Assembly (NCBI GenBank): GCA_004298725.1
Contig: SCQA01000230.1
Span: forward strand, 1 to 12,851
Source of the DNA: a bacterium
GTDB lineage: Bacteria; Desulfobacterota; GWC2-55-46
Length of the DNA stretch: 12,851 nucleotides
Direction of reading: 5' to 3'
Below the pieces are notes generated by a model. The model saw only the letters and a program-made list of their open reading frames with translations, searched no databases and was not told where the DNA came from. Both the position numbers and the translations under genes were made by a program. This document shows positions 1-6,311 of the stretch, piece by piece. Every line of letters starts with the position of its first letter. The first letter of the stretch is position 1.

Positions 1-239
1 CCGTCTTCAAATATTATTTCAATCCTTTTGCCGGTAACGCCGCCGCTCGTGTTTAATTCGGCTTGTGCTATTTCAACGGCGGCTTTCATGTTTTCGCCAA
101 TGTAGGCAAGATCGCCTGTAAGCGGAGAGATAAAGCCGAGCTTTATGGTATTTTCAGTTTTGCCGCTTTCTTTTGAACAGCCCGACGCTATAAGCGCCGT
201 TGTAACTAATATAAGGAAGACTGCTTTAATGCGTTTCAT
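1..239 (-). CDS. Branched-chain amino acid type ABC transporter substrate-binding lipoprotein, N-terminal part (runs off the window)
   Basis: Only the first 79 codons are present; the gene continues beyond base 1. The ATG at 237-239 is preceded by an AAAGGA ribosome site (plus-strand 247-252). The protein starts with a basic n-region, a hydrophobic stretch and a lipobox, A-S-G-C with Cys21, so it should be a lipoprotein facing the periplasm. After a short polar linker comes IKLGFISPLTGDLAYIGENM, the typical first strand and loop of the periplasmic-binding-protein type 1 (LivK/Peripla_BP_6) fold, followed by the usual 'A...A...LN..GGV.GK.IE....D' pattern. Family members deliver branched-chain amino acids, amides or short organic acids to a LivHMGF permease. 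The ligand cannot be predicted from this fragment, and no permease gene is visible. It is transcribed away from the broken DASS transporter. Confidence 0.85.
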   Translation of the reverse strand, partial: MKRIKAVFLILVTTALIASGCSKESGKTENTIKLGFISPLTGDLAYIGENMKAAVEIAQAELNTSGGVTGKRIEIIFED

Positions 240-357
240 TTGGCCGTCCTTTTTTAACGGGTTTTATTGGTATTTATAGATAGCACAACCGGACAGGCCA
301 AATCAACACCGAATTGCCGGTGCAATCTTCTTTAATACAGCAAAAACGTATGACGAA

Positions 358-386
358 TTGATTGTTTTAGGGTATATTTATATTAT
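358..386 (+). promoter_or_regulatory. Candidate sigma70-type promoter upstream of the DASS remnant
   Basis: TTGATT at 358-363 and TATTAT at 381-386 are 17 bp apart, about 35 bp upstream of the ATG at 421. This is a consensus match by eye only. It may be the surviving promoter of the broken transporter gene. A short inverted repeat, CACCG at 307-311 and CGGTG at 318-322, lies between this promoter and the divergent lipoprotein gene and could be an operator. Confidence 0.35.
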
Positions 387-420
387 CGTTGCGTTTGTTT
401 TTTTGAATGAGAGCTACTCT

Positions 421-707
421 ATGAGCTTGGACGACTTTAAAGCTGAAGAGGCCATATCAGAGGCTGAAAAGAGGTTTGAGTCTTTTCGCAAGACCGCGAG
501 CCTCGTTCGACGATAGGCGTGGCGCTTGGCGCGAGCATGGTGTTTATGTTGCCCGTGTCAACTCCGTCAAACGCCATTGTTTACGGCTCCGGTAAGGTGC
601 CGATAACAAGTATGATACGGGCCGGTGTTGCGCTTGACGTATTAAGTTTTTTTGTGATAATCGGCGGGTTGAGAATAATGTGCCCGCTTCTCGGGCTTGT
701 TGGATAG
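421..707 (+). pseudogene. Remnant of a DASS/SLC13-family sodium-coupled anion symporter (large internal deletion plus frame change)
   Basis: Two short reading frames carry the two ends of the same family. Bases 421-516 encode 31 residues (MSLDDFKAEEAISEAEKRFE...RKTASLVRR, then TAG), which resemble the cytosolic N-terminus of DASS transporters just before the first membrane helix. Bases from about 495-513 to 707, in another frame, encode IGVALGASMVFMLPVSTPSN, then an AIVYGSG segment and a final hydrophobic helix. This is the conserved C-terminal DASS signature (PVSTPxNAIVYGSG) and last helix. Intact members have roughly 450-500 residues, so about 1.1-1.3 kb of coding sequence is missing at a junction near 495-515. 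No functional carrier can result. The family imports dicarboxylates, citrate or sulfate with sodium. A misassembly is the alternative to a real deletion. The family assignment of the C-terminal piece is firmer than that of the N-terminal piece. Confidence 0.72.
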
Positions 708-731
708 CGGATAGATAGCCTTTTATAAGCT

Positions 732-2459
732 TCAGCTTGCCTTCGCCGGTATTGCGGCGCGGCGGTTTTTAATGAAGACAGAGACTATTTCCGGGTCAAA
801 GTCTTTGCCTGAGAGCGACAATATATGATCCATCACCTTTTCTTCCGGCCACGCTTTGCGGTAGGGGCGGTCGGAACGAAGCGCGTCATAAACGTCCACT
901 ATTGAAAAAATGCGCGCGGCGAGCGGTATGTCGTTTTGCTTAAGTTCTCGCGGATAACCTGTGCCGTCCCATTTTTCATGATGGCAATAAGGTATGTCAA
1001 TGGCAGGGTGCAGGTATTCTATGGGCGCAAGCATGTCTCTGGCGTAAATCGGGTGTTTTTTCATTAGTGTCCATTCTTCAGCGCCGAGCGGCCCGGGCTT
1101 AAGGAGTATGGCGTCAGGTACGCCCATCTTGCCGATGTCGTGAAGAAGCGCGCCACGCCGCACGTGAATAAGCTCCGCGTCGTTTACGCCCAGTTCCTTG
1201 GCCAGATGAACGGTCATGTCCGTAACCCTTTGAGAATGCCCCTCGGTTTCTTTGTCTCTAAGGTCAAGAGCGCGCGACCAGCCCTCAAGCGTGGTGTCGT
1301 ACGCGAGCGTAAGCTCAAGGTTGGAGCGCCGCAGGCTTGTGAACATTTCGGCGTTGTCAATGGCTATTGACGCCTGCATGGCTATTGTTTCAGCGAGTTC
1401 AGAGTGGTCTTTTTTAGTAATCGTTTTATCTTTGCAAAAGATGTCAATGGCCCCTTTTATAACGCCCTTTGACACAAGCGGTATGCAACAGTACGAGTGA
1501 AAGCCTTCTTTTTCTATAAGCGGCGCGCGTTGAAACCCGGTTTCCGCGCTTGACGGGTCAACGCAACATACGTTTTTGCATTCAAGAACGGCTCTGCCGG
1601 CAAGCCCTTCGCCTATTCGCAAAGAAGTCTTTTCTATTCCTCCGCTTAAGAAGCCGCGTCCGGCTTTGTATTCAAGGCGCTGTGTGACGGGGTCGTAGAG
1701 CATTACGCCTACGGCGTCGGCGTGCATGGTTTCGAGGATTTCATTTACAATGAACTCAAGGGTGGTGCTTATGTCAAAGCTTGAGTTGATGGTTCTGCTA
1801 ATTCTGTTTATCGCCTCCATGTATTTAAGCTGTCTGCTTATTTTATCTTCCGCGTTTCTTTTGCCGGTAATTTCTTCCATGATATGGACAGAGTGGTTGT
1901 CTATGCCGCTTGGGGTTGCAACAGGGTAAGGCTTGACACGGAAGATTCTGCCTGTTTCAGGTACGATGAACTCTTCTTCAGTCTCTTTTTTAGCCGCTCC
2001 GGCGTTTGCGGCACACGACTTGAACGGCCCAGGCATTATTGGAAATACCTCATAGTACGGTTTGCCTATAATCTTTTCAAACGGCATGGCTACGGCGTCG
2101 CGGTACGCGATGTTGCACCGCGTTATTTTAAATGCGGCGTCGTGTATGAATATCGGTTCGGTTATGCCGTCGAATGTGTCTTCCCATTCGTTCTTGATGG
2201 TTTCTATGCGAGTTTTGGAGAATTTTATTTGAGAGATAAGCAGGGTAACGTAAATTGAAAAAGCGATAATCAGGGTTGAAAGCGCGAGGTGAAGCCAGAA
2301 ATGCGCCCAAGCGCCGTGAAGCAGGTTTTTTGCCATGCGGATGTCGCGGTAAAAAACGATATCAACGAAACTTTCGCCGACCCATACGAAAAGCGCGAGA
2401 ATAATGCCGGCGAGGATAATTTTGTAATTTAGCCTGCTTGAGCCGTTTCTTTGTTCCAC
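732..2459 (-). CDS. Membrane-bound PAS-GAF-HD-GYP protein, probable cyclic-di-GMP phosphodiesterase
   Basis: 575 residues, starting at a GTG (2457-2459) with GGAGG four bases upstream (plus-strand 2464-2468). There are two N-terminal membrane helices, at about 14-36 and 52-78. A PAS-like domain follows at about 90-195 (GITEPIFIHD...GRIFRV), then a GAF domain at about 225-370 (GEGLAGRAV...YCCIPLVSKG) and a C-terminal HD-GYP domain at about 390-560. The metal-binding and signature residues are intact: H408, H440-D441 in LLHDIGKMGVPD, H493-H494 and G501-Y502-P503 in HHEKWDGTGYP. Such domains hydrolyse c-di-GMP to pGpG or GMP, so the likely role is to lower c-di-GMP in response to a signal sensed by PAS or GAF. 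The ligand is unknown. The gene stands alone, convergent with the DASS remnant and divergent from nth. Confidence 0.9.
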   Translation of the reverse strand: MEQRNGSSRLNYKIILAGIILALFVWVGESFVDIVFYRDIRMAKNLLHGAWAHFWLHLALSTLIIAFSIYVTLLISQIKFSKTRIETIKNEWEDTFDGITEPIFIHDAAFKITRCNIAYRDAVAMPFEKIIGKPYYEVFPIMPGPFKSCAANAGAAKKETEEEFIVPETGRIFRVKPYPVATPSGIDNHSVHIMEEITGKRNAEDKISRQLKYMEAINRISRTINSSFDISTTLEFIVNEILETMHADAVGVMLYDPVTQRLEYKAGRGFLSGGIEKTSLRIGEGLAGRAVLECKNVCCVDPSSAETGFQRAPLIEKEGFHSYCCIPLVSKGVIKGAIDIFCKDKTITKKDHSELAETIAMQASIAIDNAEMFTSLRRSNLELTLAYDTTLEGWSRALDLRDKETEGHSQRVTDMTVHLAKELGVNDAELIHVRRGALLHDIGKMGVPDAILLKPGPLGAEEWTLMKKHPIYARDMLAPIEYLHPAIDIPYCHHEKWDGTGYPRELKQNDIPLAARIFSIVDVYDALRSDRPYRKAWPEEKVMDHILSLSGKDFDPEIVSVFIKNRRAAIPAKAS

Positions 2460-2513
2460 GCGGCCTCCGTCTAATACCTTCAGCAGGTGCTTGGGCGCGT
2501 GGAGTTAAAACTC

Positions 2514-2533
2514 ATTTGCTAAGGATTTGCTAA
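2514..2533. repeat. 9-bp direct repeat, one helical turn apart (candidate operator)
   Basis: ATTTGCTAA occurs at 2514-2522 and again at 2525-2533, an 11-bp period. Read on the minus strand, the pair lies directly downstream of the TATACT box of the HD-GYP promoter, around its expected transcription start. Tandem sites on one face of the helix suit a repressor binding as a dimer or two dimers. No regulator can be named. Confidence 0.45.
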
Positions 2534-2562
2534 AGTATAGCAGATTTTTCTTGTTTGTTGAA
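2534..2562 (-). promoter_or_regulatory. Candidate promoter of the HD-GYP gene
   Basis: On the minus strand, TATACT (plus 2534-2539) is a good -10 box. It has a poorer -35, TTCAAC (plus 2557-2562), 17 bp upstream. The transcript would have a leader of about 65 bases. The 9-bp direct repeat follows the -10 box immediately. Confidence 0.42.
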
Positions 2563-2577
2563 AAAGGCAAGTTTTTT

Positions 2578-2605
2578 TTGCGCGCGTTAAATTTTGTTAT
2601 ATAAT
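2578..2605 (+). promoter_or_regulatory. Candidate promoter of nth
   Basis: A perfect TATAAT lies at 2600-2605, with TTGCGC at 2578-2583 as a weak -35, 16 bp away. The predicted transcription start, near 2611-2613, rules out the upstream TTG at 2611 as start codon and supports the ATG at 2632. Confidence 0.55.
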
Positions 2606-2631
2606 TCGTTTTGCTTACAAAAGGTTTTCAT

Positions 2632-3291
2632 ATGCGTCTTGTTGACTTGCCAAAGGCAATAAAAATACTTAAACAGGAATATAAGCGCTTCAAAACGCCT
2701 TATGTTACCGAAGTCGCCGCAGAGAAGCGCAAAGACCCTTTTAAGGTGCTTATTTCCTGCATAGTAAGCCTTCGCACAAAGGACGAGACAACAAGGCAGG
2801 CGTCGGAAAGACTCTTCGCGCTTGCGGATACGCCCTTTGCGCTTGCAGGGCTTGACAAAAAGGTCATTGAAAAAGCTATATATCCGGCTGGCTTTTATAA
2901 GACAAAGGCGCGGACTATCAGTGAACTTTCAGGCGAGATTATAAGTAAACACAACGGAATGGTGCCGGACACCATAGACGCGCTGTGCGCTTTTAAAGGC
3001 GTAGGCAGAAAGACGGCTAACCTTGTAGTTACAATGGGTTTTGGCAAGCCGGGCATATGCGTTGACACGCATGTTCACAGGATAACCAACCGGTGGGGGT
3101 TTGTGTCGACAAAAACACCTGATGAAACCGAGTTCGCGCTTAGAAAAAAACTGCCGAGGAGGTATTGGCTTATTATAAACGACCTTCTGGTGGCGTATGG
3201 GCAAAATCAATGCAGGCCCGTAAGCCCGTTTTGCTCCAAGTGCCGCATTGAGCGTTTTTGCGAAAAAAACGGCGTCTCCACGCGCCGATAG
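2632..3291 (+). CDS. nth: Endonuclease III (DNA glycosylase / AP lyase)
   Basis: 219 residues. The start was set at the ATG at 2632 because AAAAGG (2619-2624) sits seven bases before it and the probable promoter overlaps the upstream alternative. The enzyme removes oxidised pyrimidines in base excision repair and cleaves the abasic site. The helix-hairpin-helix FKGVGRKTAN holds the catalytic lysine, K127. The catalytic aspartate is D145 in VDTHVHRI. The [4Fe-4S] cluster ligands are complete: C194, C201, C204 and C210 in the family spacing C-X6-C-X2-C-X5-C. Length is normal (E. coli Nth is 211). The SLRTKDETT segment near residues 46-54 differs from the E. coli SAQ(A)TD motif and is closer to forms I recall from archaea and anaerobes. 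The gene has its own promoter and no close operon partner. Confidence 0.96.
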   Translation: MRLVDLPKAIKILKQEYKRFKTPYVTEVAAEKRKDPFKVLISCIVSLRTKDETTRQASERLFALADTPFALAGLDKKVIEKAIYPAGFYKTKARTISELSGEIISKHNGMVPDTIDALCAFKGVGRKTANLVVTMGFGKPGICVDTHVHRITNRWGFVSTKTPDETEFALRKKLPRRYWLIINDLLVAYGQNQCRPVSPFCSKCRIERFCEKNGVSTRR

Positions 3292-3378
3292 GGCGAAGAT
3301 AGCGCTTGTGCTTTCTTGCTTTTCAGTGGTATTATATGAACTTATGGCGTTTCAGGTGGTTTTTTGCGGCTTTTAAGG

Positions 3379-3384
3379 TATAAT
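3379..3384 (+). promoter_or_regulatory. Candidate -10 box for the selenoprotein gene
   Basis: A perfect TATAAT lies 35 bp upstream of the start codon of the glutaredoxin-like gene. No convincing -35 hexamer is present at 16-18 bp, so it may need an activator or be weak. Confidence 0.4.
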
Positions 3385-3418
3385 TAACCATAAAAGGCTT
3401 GCTTAAGGAGGTAACCGT

Positions 3419-3643
3419 ATGCCTGAGAAAGTAATAATCTTCGGTAAAGACACTTGCCCTTATACTAATGCCGCCCGCGAGGACTACGCTAAAAAAGGGT
3501 ATGTTATTGAATACATAAACGTAAAAGCTTCTTTAGAAAATATGGAGAAGATGCTTTTATATTCAGGCGGAAAGAGAAACGTGCCGGTTATAGTTGATAA
3601 CGGCAAGGTAGTTATCGGTTTTGGCAGTACTTGAGGGGTTTGA
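3419..3643 (+). CDS. Glutaredoxin-like selenoprotein of the Uxx-star type, with in-frame UGA (3632-3634) read as selenocysteine
   Basis: The ATG at 3419 is preceded by a near-perfect AAGGAGGT (3405-3412). The frame encodes 71 residues with a thioredoxin/glutaredoxin fold: a first strand VIIFGKDTCPYT (active-site type C-P-Y-T, one cysteine), a helix, a second strand, the cis-proline motif VPVIVD and a final GKVVIGFGST. A conventional reading stops at UGA 3632-3634. Past it come GGG, GTT and a second UGA at 3641-3643, so the extended protein has 74 residues and ends in Sec-Gly-Val-stop. The NCBI family name 'Uxx-star glutaredoxin-like (seleno)protein', as I recall it, describes this ending: U, two residues, stop. 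A SECIS-type hairpin follows at the right distance (separate entry). The function is presumably thiol/selenol redox chemistry, perhaps pairing Cys13 with Sec72, which is inferred. The gene appears monocistronic, from a TATAAT box to an intrinsic terminator. SelA, SelB, SelC and SelD must lie elsewhere in the genome. Confidence 0.88.
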
Positions 3644-3647
3644 AAAC

Positions 3648-3665
3648 GTCCGCAGGTCTGCGGGC
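3648..3665 (+). promoter_or_regulatory. Bacterial SECIS element (SelB-binding hairpin)
   Basis: Six base pairs, G3648-C3653 with G3660-C3665 (one U-G wobble at 3649/3664), enclose the hexaloop AGGUCU (3654-3659). The core GCAGGUCUGC is the same as the apical part of the E. coli fdhF SECIS, including the loop GGU recognised by SelB. The loop GGU lies 21-23 bases after the UGA, against 19-21 in fdhF. The bulged U of the fdhF stem is not obvious here. The hairpin lies wholly beyond the second stop, so it is free of coding constraint. Confidence 0.87.
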
Positions 3666-3708
3666 AAAAGATTAGCAGGCGTTATATTAAAGCGTATTTG
3701 AAAGACAT

Positions 3709-3752
3709 CGCTTACGCCACGGGAAGAGACTCCCGTAAGGTAAGCGTTTTTT
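3709..3752 (+). terminator. Intrinsic terminator after the selenoprotein gene
   Basis: CGCTTAC (3709-3715) pairs with GTAAGCG (3740-3746), and inside it ACGGGA (3719-3724) pairs with TCCCGT (3731-3736). The two stems are separated by a symmetric 3x3 internal loop. Six T residues follow directly (3747-3752). It closes the selenoprotein transcript 66 bases after its second stop and isolates it from ndk. Confidence 0.88.
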
Positions 3753-3840
3753 GTTTGCCCTGAAACGGCTTTGGCACGGGTTAATAAAAGCATGGCAAGA
3801 AATAATTACATCAAAAAACAACGGGGAGAATAAGAGTAAA

Positions 3841-4254
3841 ATGGAAAAGACGCTTTCGATCGTCAAGCCGGACGGAGTAAAGAAGAACATAATAGGAGAG
3901 GTCGTAGCGCGGTTTGAAAAGGCAGGCCTTAAAGTCATCGGCATAAAGATGATAAGCCTTACCAGAGCCGGGGCCGAGGGTTTTTACGCCGTTCACAGGG
4001 AGAGGCCGTTTTTCGCAAGCCTTACGGAATTTATGTCGTCCGGCCCGGTTGTGGTGATGGCGCTTAAAGGCAACGGCGCCATAAAGAAGGTTAGAGACAT
4101 CATGGGCGCTACCGACCCGAAAAAGGCCGATGCCGGCACCATAAGAAAGGACTTCGCGGATTCCATCGAAGCCAATATCGTCCACGGTTCTGACGCGCCG
4201 GAAACGGCCGCTGTTGAGATATCCTATTTTTTCAACGCGCTTGAGACATTCTAA
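3841..4254 (+). CDS. ndk: Nucleoside diphosphate kinase
   Basis: 137 residues. The ATG at 3841 gives the usual N-terminus MEKTLSIVKPDGV. The frame is open further upstream, but that part crosses the terminator and is not conserved. GGGGAG at 3823-3828 is the likely, rather distant, ribosome site. The enzyme moves the gamma phosphate of ATP onto other nucleoside diphosphates through a phosphohistidine, keeping NTP and dNTP pools level. Family landmarks are intact: KPD near residue 9, RPFF at 55-58, SGPVV at 67-71, the IMGATDP segment at 87-93, and the catalytic H115 in NIVHGSD. It heads an operon with the globin-PsiE gene, which starts five bases after its stop, and rlmN. Confidence 0.97.
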   Translation: MEKTLSIVKPDGVKKNIIGEVVARFEKAGLKVIGIKMISLTRAGAEGFYAVHRERPFFASLTEFMSSGPVVVMALKGNGAIKKVRDIMGATDPKKADAGTIRKDFADSIEANIVHGSDAPETAAVEISYFFNALETF

Positions 4255-4259
4255 GCCGA

Positions 4260-5150
4260 ATGATGAATTCAATTGAAAGCTTGAAGGCGCATTACGGTTT
4301 CACCAACGGCGACGTGCGGAACCTTGTTTCGCTTAAGCCGCTGATGGAGAGGCACGCCGATGAATTCATAGGCGAATTCTACAACTACGTAAAGCATTTT
4401 GAAGACGCCGGCAAATACCTCAAGAACGAAGAGATTATCAAGCGCCACAAGGAAGCCATAAAGAAGTGGTTTGTCAATCTCTTCTCCGGCGAGTACGGCA
4501 GAAAGTATTTCGACGAGATAGAAAAGGTCGGCATGGCGCACGTTAAGATTAACCTGCCGCCGCACTATGTCAACGCGGCCATACGTTTTGTTCATGTATT
4601 CGCTCAGGAGATAATAACTAAAGAGATAAAGAGCACGGAAGAGGCCGCTTACCTGAGCAGGTCGGTTGATAAGATAATAGATATAAACCTTGACGTATTC
4701 ACAAGCTCTTATATTGAAGAGGAGAAGCAGTTTTTTCTCTCGCAGAGGCTTGAGTCGTACCTTATACAGCTTGCCAACCGCTTCACTTACGGGCTAAACC
4801 TTATCCTCGTTCTCGGCCTTGTGCTTCTCGGCGTTTTGGTGCTCGGGCTTTTTGTTTACGACCTCGCGCACGTATTCACCGCCGCAGGCGACATTGAAAA
4901 GGGCCTTTTAAGCACGCTTGGAAGTCTTCTTATGCTCTGGGTGGTCATCGAACTTATGGACACGGAGATAGCGCATTTAAGGGGCGGCAAGTTCGCAATA
5001 AAAGTATTCTTAAGCGTCGCCCTCGTGGCCATAATACGGAAGATTCTCGTTACGAGCCTTCACTCCGAGGCAATGGGCGCTCAGATTACGCTCATTGCCG
5101 CGGTGGCGGTGCTCGGCTTTTTATACTGGCTTATAGCGAAGGTGGAATAG
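4260..5150 (+). CDS. Globin-domain (globin-coupled sensor type) protein fused to a PsiE-like four-helix membrane domain
   Basis: 296 residues. The start is ATG 4260 or the adjacent ATG 4263. No clear Shine-Dalgarno is seen, and translational coupling to ndk five bases upstream is likely. Residues 1 to about 165 resemble the sensor globin of globin-coupled sensors: EFY at 39-41 suggests a distal Tyr41, and MAHVKINLPPHY at 92-103 matches the motif holding the proximal heme ligand, here His94. Residues from about 178 on form four membrane helices, at about 179-202, 215-233, 246-266 and 273-293. The stretch with ELMD at 231-234 and FAIKVFLSVALVAIIRKILV at 245-264 resembles the PsiE (phosphate-starvation-inducible E) family. 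The likely reading is that a heme-bound gas or redox state controls a membrane module of unknown activity. No output enzyme or methyl-acceptor domain is present. The globin call is fairly firm and the PsiE call moderate. Confidence 0.78.
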   Translation: MMNSIESLKAHYGFTNGDVRNLVSLKPLMERHADEFIGEFYNYVKHFEDAGKYLKNEEIIKRHKEAIKKWFVNLFSGEYGRKYFDEIEKVGMAHVKINLPPHYVNAAIRFVHVFAQEIITKEIKSTEEAAYLSRSVDKIIDINLDVFTSSYIEEEKQFFLSQRLESYLIQLANRFTYGLNLILVLGLVLLGVLVLGLFVYDLAHVFTAAGDIEKGLLSTLGSLLMLWVVIELMDTEIAHLRGGKFAIKVFLSVALVAIIRKILVTSLHSEAMGAQITLIAAVAVLGFLYWLIAKVE

Positions 5151-5151
5151 C

Positions 5152-6222
5152 GTGAAGGATTTAAGGAATTTTACATATGAAGACCTCGCTCAAGAGGTCA
5201 AAGTTCTTGAAGAAAAGCCGTACAGGGCGCTTCAGATATATTCTTGGGTATTCCGTTTCGGCGTAACGTCAATTGACGCCATGACCGATATATCAAAGGC
5301 TTCCCGTGAAAAGTTGAAAGAGCTTTTTTTCATAGGAGGAGACGGCGCGGTAAAGGTTATAACGTCGTCGGACGGCACGAGGAAGTTTTTGTCCGGGTTC
5401 AGCGACGGACTTAGCGTCGAGTCCGTGTTAATACCCGGCGAAGACAGGCTTACGCTTTGTGTTTCATCTCAGGCTGGTTGCGCCCTTAGGTGCGCTTTTT
5501 GCGTTACCGGCAAGACGGGCTTTTCAAGGAATTTGACGCTTTCAGAGCTTAGCTCTCAGGTGCTTTCGGCTCGCGCCATTCTCAGTCCGAATGAGCGCGT
5601 GACGAACGTCGTTCTAATGGGCATGGGCGAGCCGCTTCTTAATTACGATAACGTCATAAAGTTTATAAATATTCTTACCGACTCAAGGGCATTCGGTTTT
5701 TCGCACAACAAGGTTACGCTTTCAACCGCGGGCATCATACCTGGCATAAAGCGTCTTGGAGAGGACGCCAAGATAAACTTGGCGGTGTCAATAAACGCCA
5801 CGGACGACAAGACGCGTGGCGATATTATGCCGGTAAACGCCAAATACCCGCTTAAAGAGCTTATATCCGCGTTAAAAGATTATCCTCTTGCGAATAAAAG
5901 GTTCATAACAATCGAGTACGTTCTGCTAAAAAGCGTAAACGACGGCGAAGGGCGCGCCGTGGAGCTTGCGCGCCTTTTAAGGGGCATAAGGTGCAAGATA
6001 AACTTGATACCGTTTAACGGATGGCAGGGGGCGCGCTTTGAAACCCCTGATGAACGGGATGTTACGCGTTTTGCCGATGTGCTTAGAAGAGCCGGTTATG
6101 AAACTTTTATCAGGTTCAGCAAAGGCGCGGATGTCGGCGCGGCTTGCGGCCAGTTATCCGGCTCGTTTGGCAAAGGTTTTGCCGGCGCGCAAAGCGCGGC
6201 ATTCCAGGCGGAAACGCTTTAA
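5152..6222 (+). CDS. rlmN: 23S rRNA (adenine-2503-C2) methyltransferase, radical SAM, also acting on tRNA
   Basis: 356 residues from a GTG one base after the upstream stop, with AAGGTGG as ribosome site inside the preceding gene. The radical-SAM cluster motif C-X3-C-X2-C is C110, C114 and C117 (CALRCAFC). The SAM-binding GMGEP lies at 157-161. The two mechanistic cysteines are present: C103 in TLCVSSQ, seven residues before the cluster as in E. coli, and C332 in GAACGQLSG, which carries the methyl group during catalysis. The enzyme methylates C2 of A2503 in 23S rRNA and A37 of some tRNAs, aiding fidelity. The resistance enzyme Cfr is related, but the order ndk-rlmN and the sequence fit the housekeeping RlmN. 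The last 17 or so residues (Ala/Gly-rich) lie beyond the conserved fold. Confidence 0.95.
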   Translation: MKDLRNFTYEDLAQEVKVLEEKPYRALQIYSWVFRFGVTSIDAMTDISKASREKLKELFFIGGDGAVKVITSSDGTRKFLSGFSDGLSVESVLIPGEDRLTLCVSSQAGCALRCAFCVTGKTGFSRNLTLSELSSQVLSARAILSPNERVTNVVLMGMGEPLLNYDNVIKFINILTDSRAFGFSHNKVTLSTAGIIPGIKRLGEDAKINLAVSINATDDKTRGDIMPVNAKYPLKELISALKDYPLANKRFITIEYVLLKSVNDGEGRAVELARLLRGIRCKINLIPFNGWQGARFETPDERDVTRFADVLRRAGYETFIRFSKGADVGAACGQLSGSFGKGFAGAQSAAFQAETL

Positions 6223-6230
6223 TAAAGGTA

Positions 6231-6260
6231 TTGACCGGCGTATTCTCGTAATGGTAATAA
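6231..6260 (+). promoter_or_regulatory. Candidate promoter for the mtnP operon
   Basis: TTGACC at 6231-6236 and TAATAA at 6255-6260 are 18 bp apart. Transcription would begin near 6266-6268. That is past the ATG at 6264 and supports a start at 6300 or 6312. Confidence 0.45.
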
Positions 6261-6311
6261 TTAATGTCGTTTTTACGGCATAAAAATTCTCGGAAAGGAA
6301 TGTTTAAACCA

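Noticed and set aside
240..330. Sigma54-like promoter (TTGGCCTG...TTGTGC, minus strand) for the LivK-type gene
   Set aside because: The GG-to-GC distance is 15 rather than the required 12 bases.
682..696. GCCCG-cttct-CGGGC hairpin as a terminator
   Set aside because: It lies within the conserved C-terminal coding remnant of the DASS gene, has only five pairs and is followed by TTGTTGG rather than a T run.
2611..2631. TTG at 2611 as the start of nth
   Set aside because: It falls on the expected transcription start of the TATAAT promoter, and the ribosome site fits the ATG at 2632.
3418..3634. Ordinary 71-residue glutaredoxin ending at the first UGA
   Set aside because: The SECIS core, its spacing and the in-frame U-G-V-stop continuation all fit recoding; a plain stop would leave these unexplained.
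3751..3840. Upstream extension of ndk to a TTG at 3751
   Set aside because: It would overlap the U tract of the terminator and add 30 residues absent from the family; the ATG at 3841 gives the standard N-terminus.
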